In this document: piece after piece, positions 14,792 to 16,215 of the stretch
Position numbering within the stretch: the stretch's first letter is position 1
Layout of the letters: the number at the start of each line of letters is the position of its first letter
Assembly (NCBI GenBank): GCA_002505405.1
Contig: DAVD01000041.1
Span: 1 to 16,215 of the forward strand
Length of the DNA: 16,215 nt
Source: Candidatus Poseidonia alphae
GTDB taxonomy: Archaea > Thermoplasmatota > Poseidoniia > Poseidoniales > Poseidoniaceae
Direction: 5' to 3'
Made by a program: the position numbers and the translations under genes
Notes under the pieces: generated by a model
What the model was told of the DNA's origin: nothing
Databases searched by the model: none
What the model saw: the letters and a program-made list of their open reading frames with translations, nothing else

Positions 14792-16215
14792 TTATTCTTC
14801 TTGCTCCTGCAAAAATTCTCTTCCCCTTTCTGTTTGCATAAATGGCGCCGATGGTTCGCCAGTCGTATCCACTCTCAGTTGCCGCTTTGACCACCAGAAA
14901 CTGGCGATTGCAGCGAGCAACGCGCCAGTCAAAGCCCACTGAAGTAAGGGTGGAGACGATTTGGTGGTAATCAACACCGGTTCTTCTGTACCGTTATCGT
15001 GTATTCCTGACCGTTCAAGTGTGATGTTCGCAGTTGTATTGATAATGATACGTTCTTGAGAGGCTGCCGGAGATGCGTTGGTGGTTTCGACGAAAACTTG
15101 GAGAACGAAATCACCGTTCTGCAAATACTGCAACGGTAAATCAGCAGGATTGTGCCAGACACACGACATGGTCCGGTTGATGTCATGTTGAAACTGACAA
15201 TCCGTGATGGTGTAATTTGAATTGTTTGAGTACACCAACTGGGCGCCAGTGCGGTATCCATCCCCATCTGCATCGTTCACCTTCCATTCTACTGAGAAAG
15301 TATCAACCCAAACCGTACCGTTTTCAGGAACGTTGGTGATTTGGATGAGAGGGACTTCATCAAGAGGGTAACATCCATTTGGCATGACGGGCCAAGAATC
15401 GCCTTCAGTATGACATTCATCCGAATCGTCGAGAACACCGTCTCCGTCGGAGTCATCAATACAACCGTCGTTGTTTGCATCATAGCCAGAAGCATTCAAT
15501 TCTGGACAATCATCATAGGGGCTGACAACACCGTCTCCGTCCTCATCATCGAGGCATCCGTCTCCGTCTCCATCATTTCCAAATGCATTTTCATTCGGAC
15601 ATAGGTCGTCCATGTTCGCCACGCCATCACCGTCTCCATCGAGGTGGTCATCTCCATCTCTATCCACGCCTTGGACGACCAGGCCAAATCCAATCCGGTC
15701 TCCATTGAGCCCCACTGCTCCAGCATCCCCGCCGGGGGCAACATAGCGTGCTACGATCTCCACGTCAAAGTACGAATGCTGCGCTAGCAAGTCATTTGGA
15801 AGGTTCACTCCAACCGTCGTCTCGTTGCTTCCAGGAAATACATTGAGGTCATCAAAATCCGCTACAGTTCCATTGAATTCTGTTGGCGTTCCGTCAGCAT
15901 GCAAACGATCTGGAATAACAACGGTGCCGTCGGGGAATGTTATCCGCAATTGCAGGTCGTCAACCGCAGAGGGCTCAGGTTGGGCGGGGTAAGCCAAACG
16001 AATGGCGACATCTGAACCTTCAAGCGGAGAGAATCGTTGTTGGAACCGTTCACCGGTCTTGAGAAACGGACCTGCTGCACCAACCCCGTCCCACGAAACT
16101 TCTGAGAACCCCGAGAGATTGCTTTGTTGTCCGCCATAGGATTCCATCCAGTCCGCAGGGTTGGAATTGGTGAGCCGATAACTGTCATGAACCCACACGT
16201 CGCCGATTGGAGGGA
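14792..16215 (-). CDS. Membrane-anchored surface protein with thrombospondin type 3 calcium-binding repeats (N-terminus beyond the window)
   Basis: The reading frame stays open to the window edge, so the true start lies beyond 16215; a GTG at 16198 is only an internal codon candidate. About 474 residues are visible. First comes a beta-rich extracellular-looking region, then a run of Asp/Gly-rich DxDxDG repeats with six cysteines (about 15390-15670), then another beta-rich domain (ITNVPENGTVWVDTFSVEW, an Ig- or fibronectin-like start), and finally a single hydrophobic helix LLQWALTGALLAAIASFWW at about 14886-14943 followed by KR and an acidic tail. This is a type I surface protein with a short cytoplasmic end. 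It has many N-x-S/T sites, as expected of an archaeal surface glycoprotein. The repeats bind calcium in the family. Its ligand is unknown. It ends 122 bases before the MamK-like gene, on the same strand. Confidence 0.82.
   Translation of the reverse strand, partial: PPIGDVWVHDSYRLTNSNPADWMESYGGQQSNLSGFSEVSWDGVGAAGPFLKTGERFQQRFSPLEGSDVAIRLAYPAQPEPSAVDDLQLRITFPDGTVVIPDRLHADGTPTEFNGTVADFDDLNVFPGSNETTVGVNLPNDLLAQHSYFDVEIVARYVAPGGDAGAVGLNGDRIGFGLVVQGVDRDGDDHLDGDGDGVANMDDLCPNENAFGNDGDGDGCLDDEDGDGVVSPYDDCPELNASGYDANNDGCIDDSDGDGVLDDSDECHTEGDSWPVMPNGCYPLDEVPLIQITNVPENGTVWVDTFSVEWKVNDADGDGYRTGAQLVYSNNSNYTITDCQFQHDINRTMSCVWHNPADLPLQYLQNGDFVLQVFVETTNASPAASQERIIINTTANITLERSGIHDNGTEEPVLITTKSSPPLLQWALTGALLAAIASFWWSKRQLRVDTTGEPSAPFMQTERGREFLQEQEE
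15410..15670 (-). repeat. Thrombospondin type 3 repeat block
   Basis: The encoded stretch from VDRDGDDHLDGDGDGV to DGVLDDSDECH holds about four units of the form DxDxDG(V/C)xxxxDxC. Cys residues in DDLC, DGC, DDC, DGC and DEC are spaced as in thrombospondin type 3 repeats, where Asp side chains bind calcium and the cysteines pair. In DNA this appears as repeated CCGTCTCC/CATC blocks on the plus strand. Confidence 0.8.

Overview
The window looks like chromosomal DNA from a planktonic euryarchaeon of the Marine Group II type (Candidatus Poseidoniales). The archaeal signs are a geranylgeranylglyceryl phosphate (GGGP) synthase for ether lipids, TATA-like boxes placed for leaderless or near-leaderless transcripts (upstream of metK and the rhodopsin gene), and the mixture of these with bacterial-type genes (uvrA, a bacterial-style metK N-terminus, a proteorhodopsin-like pump). 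That mixture is typical of this marine group. The lineage is inferred from gene content, not from a tree. No tRNA, rRNA, CRISPR array or insertion sequence was recognised, and no gene-free stretch exceeds about 165 bases.

Layout. The left edge holds the first 28 codons of a bacterial-type S-adenosylmethionine synthetase, read leftward. A divergent promoter region with a 9-bp inverted repeat (190-226) separates it from a rightward run: uvrA (247-3186), purL with a fused PurS-like domain (3249-6269), purQ (6269-7114), a multi-spanning membrane acyltransferase-like protein (7120-8190) and a small DUF3147-like membrane protein broken by a one-base shift (8231-8589). A palindromic hairpin (8609-8630) ends this run against a leftward pair: a proteorhodopsin-type light-driven pump (8659-9504) and an ABC exporter (9600-11384). 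GGGP synthase (11483-12298) reads rightward and converges, 5 bases apart, with a leftward cluster that fills the right end: a 426-residue coiled-coil protein (12304-13584), a MamK-like actin (13665-14669), and the C-terminal part of a large membrane-anchored surface protein with calcium-binding thrombospondin type 3 repeats (14792 to the window edge).

How the genes work together. PurL and PurQ together are FGAM synthase, and their combined length is close to the single-chain proteobacterial enzyme. The rhodopsin has the proton-pump acceptor Asp115 but Lys126 at the proton-donor position. The most intriguing part is the right end. A filament-forming actin that resembles magnetosome MamK more than MreB or Ta0583 lies next to a long coiled-coil protein on the same strand, with an extracellular calcium-binding membrane protein just upstream. 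This could be a so far undescribed archaeal cytoskeletal module, comparable in layout to crenactin with its arcadins; that grouping is inference from adjacency.
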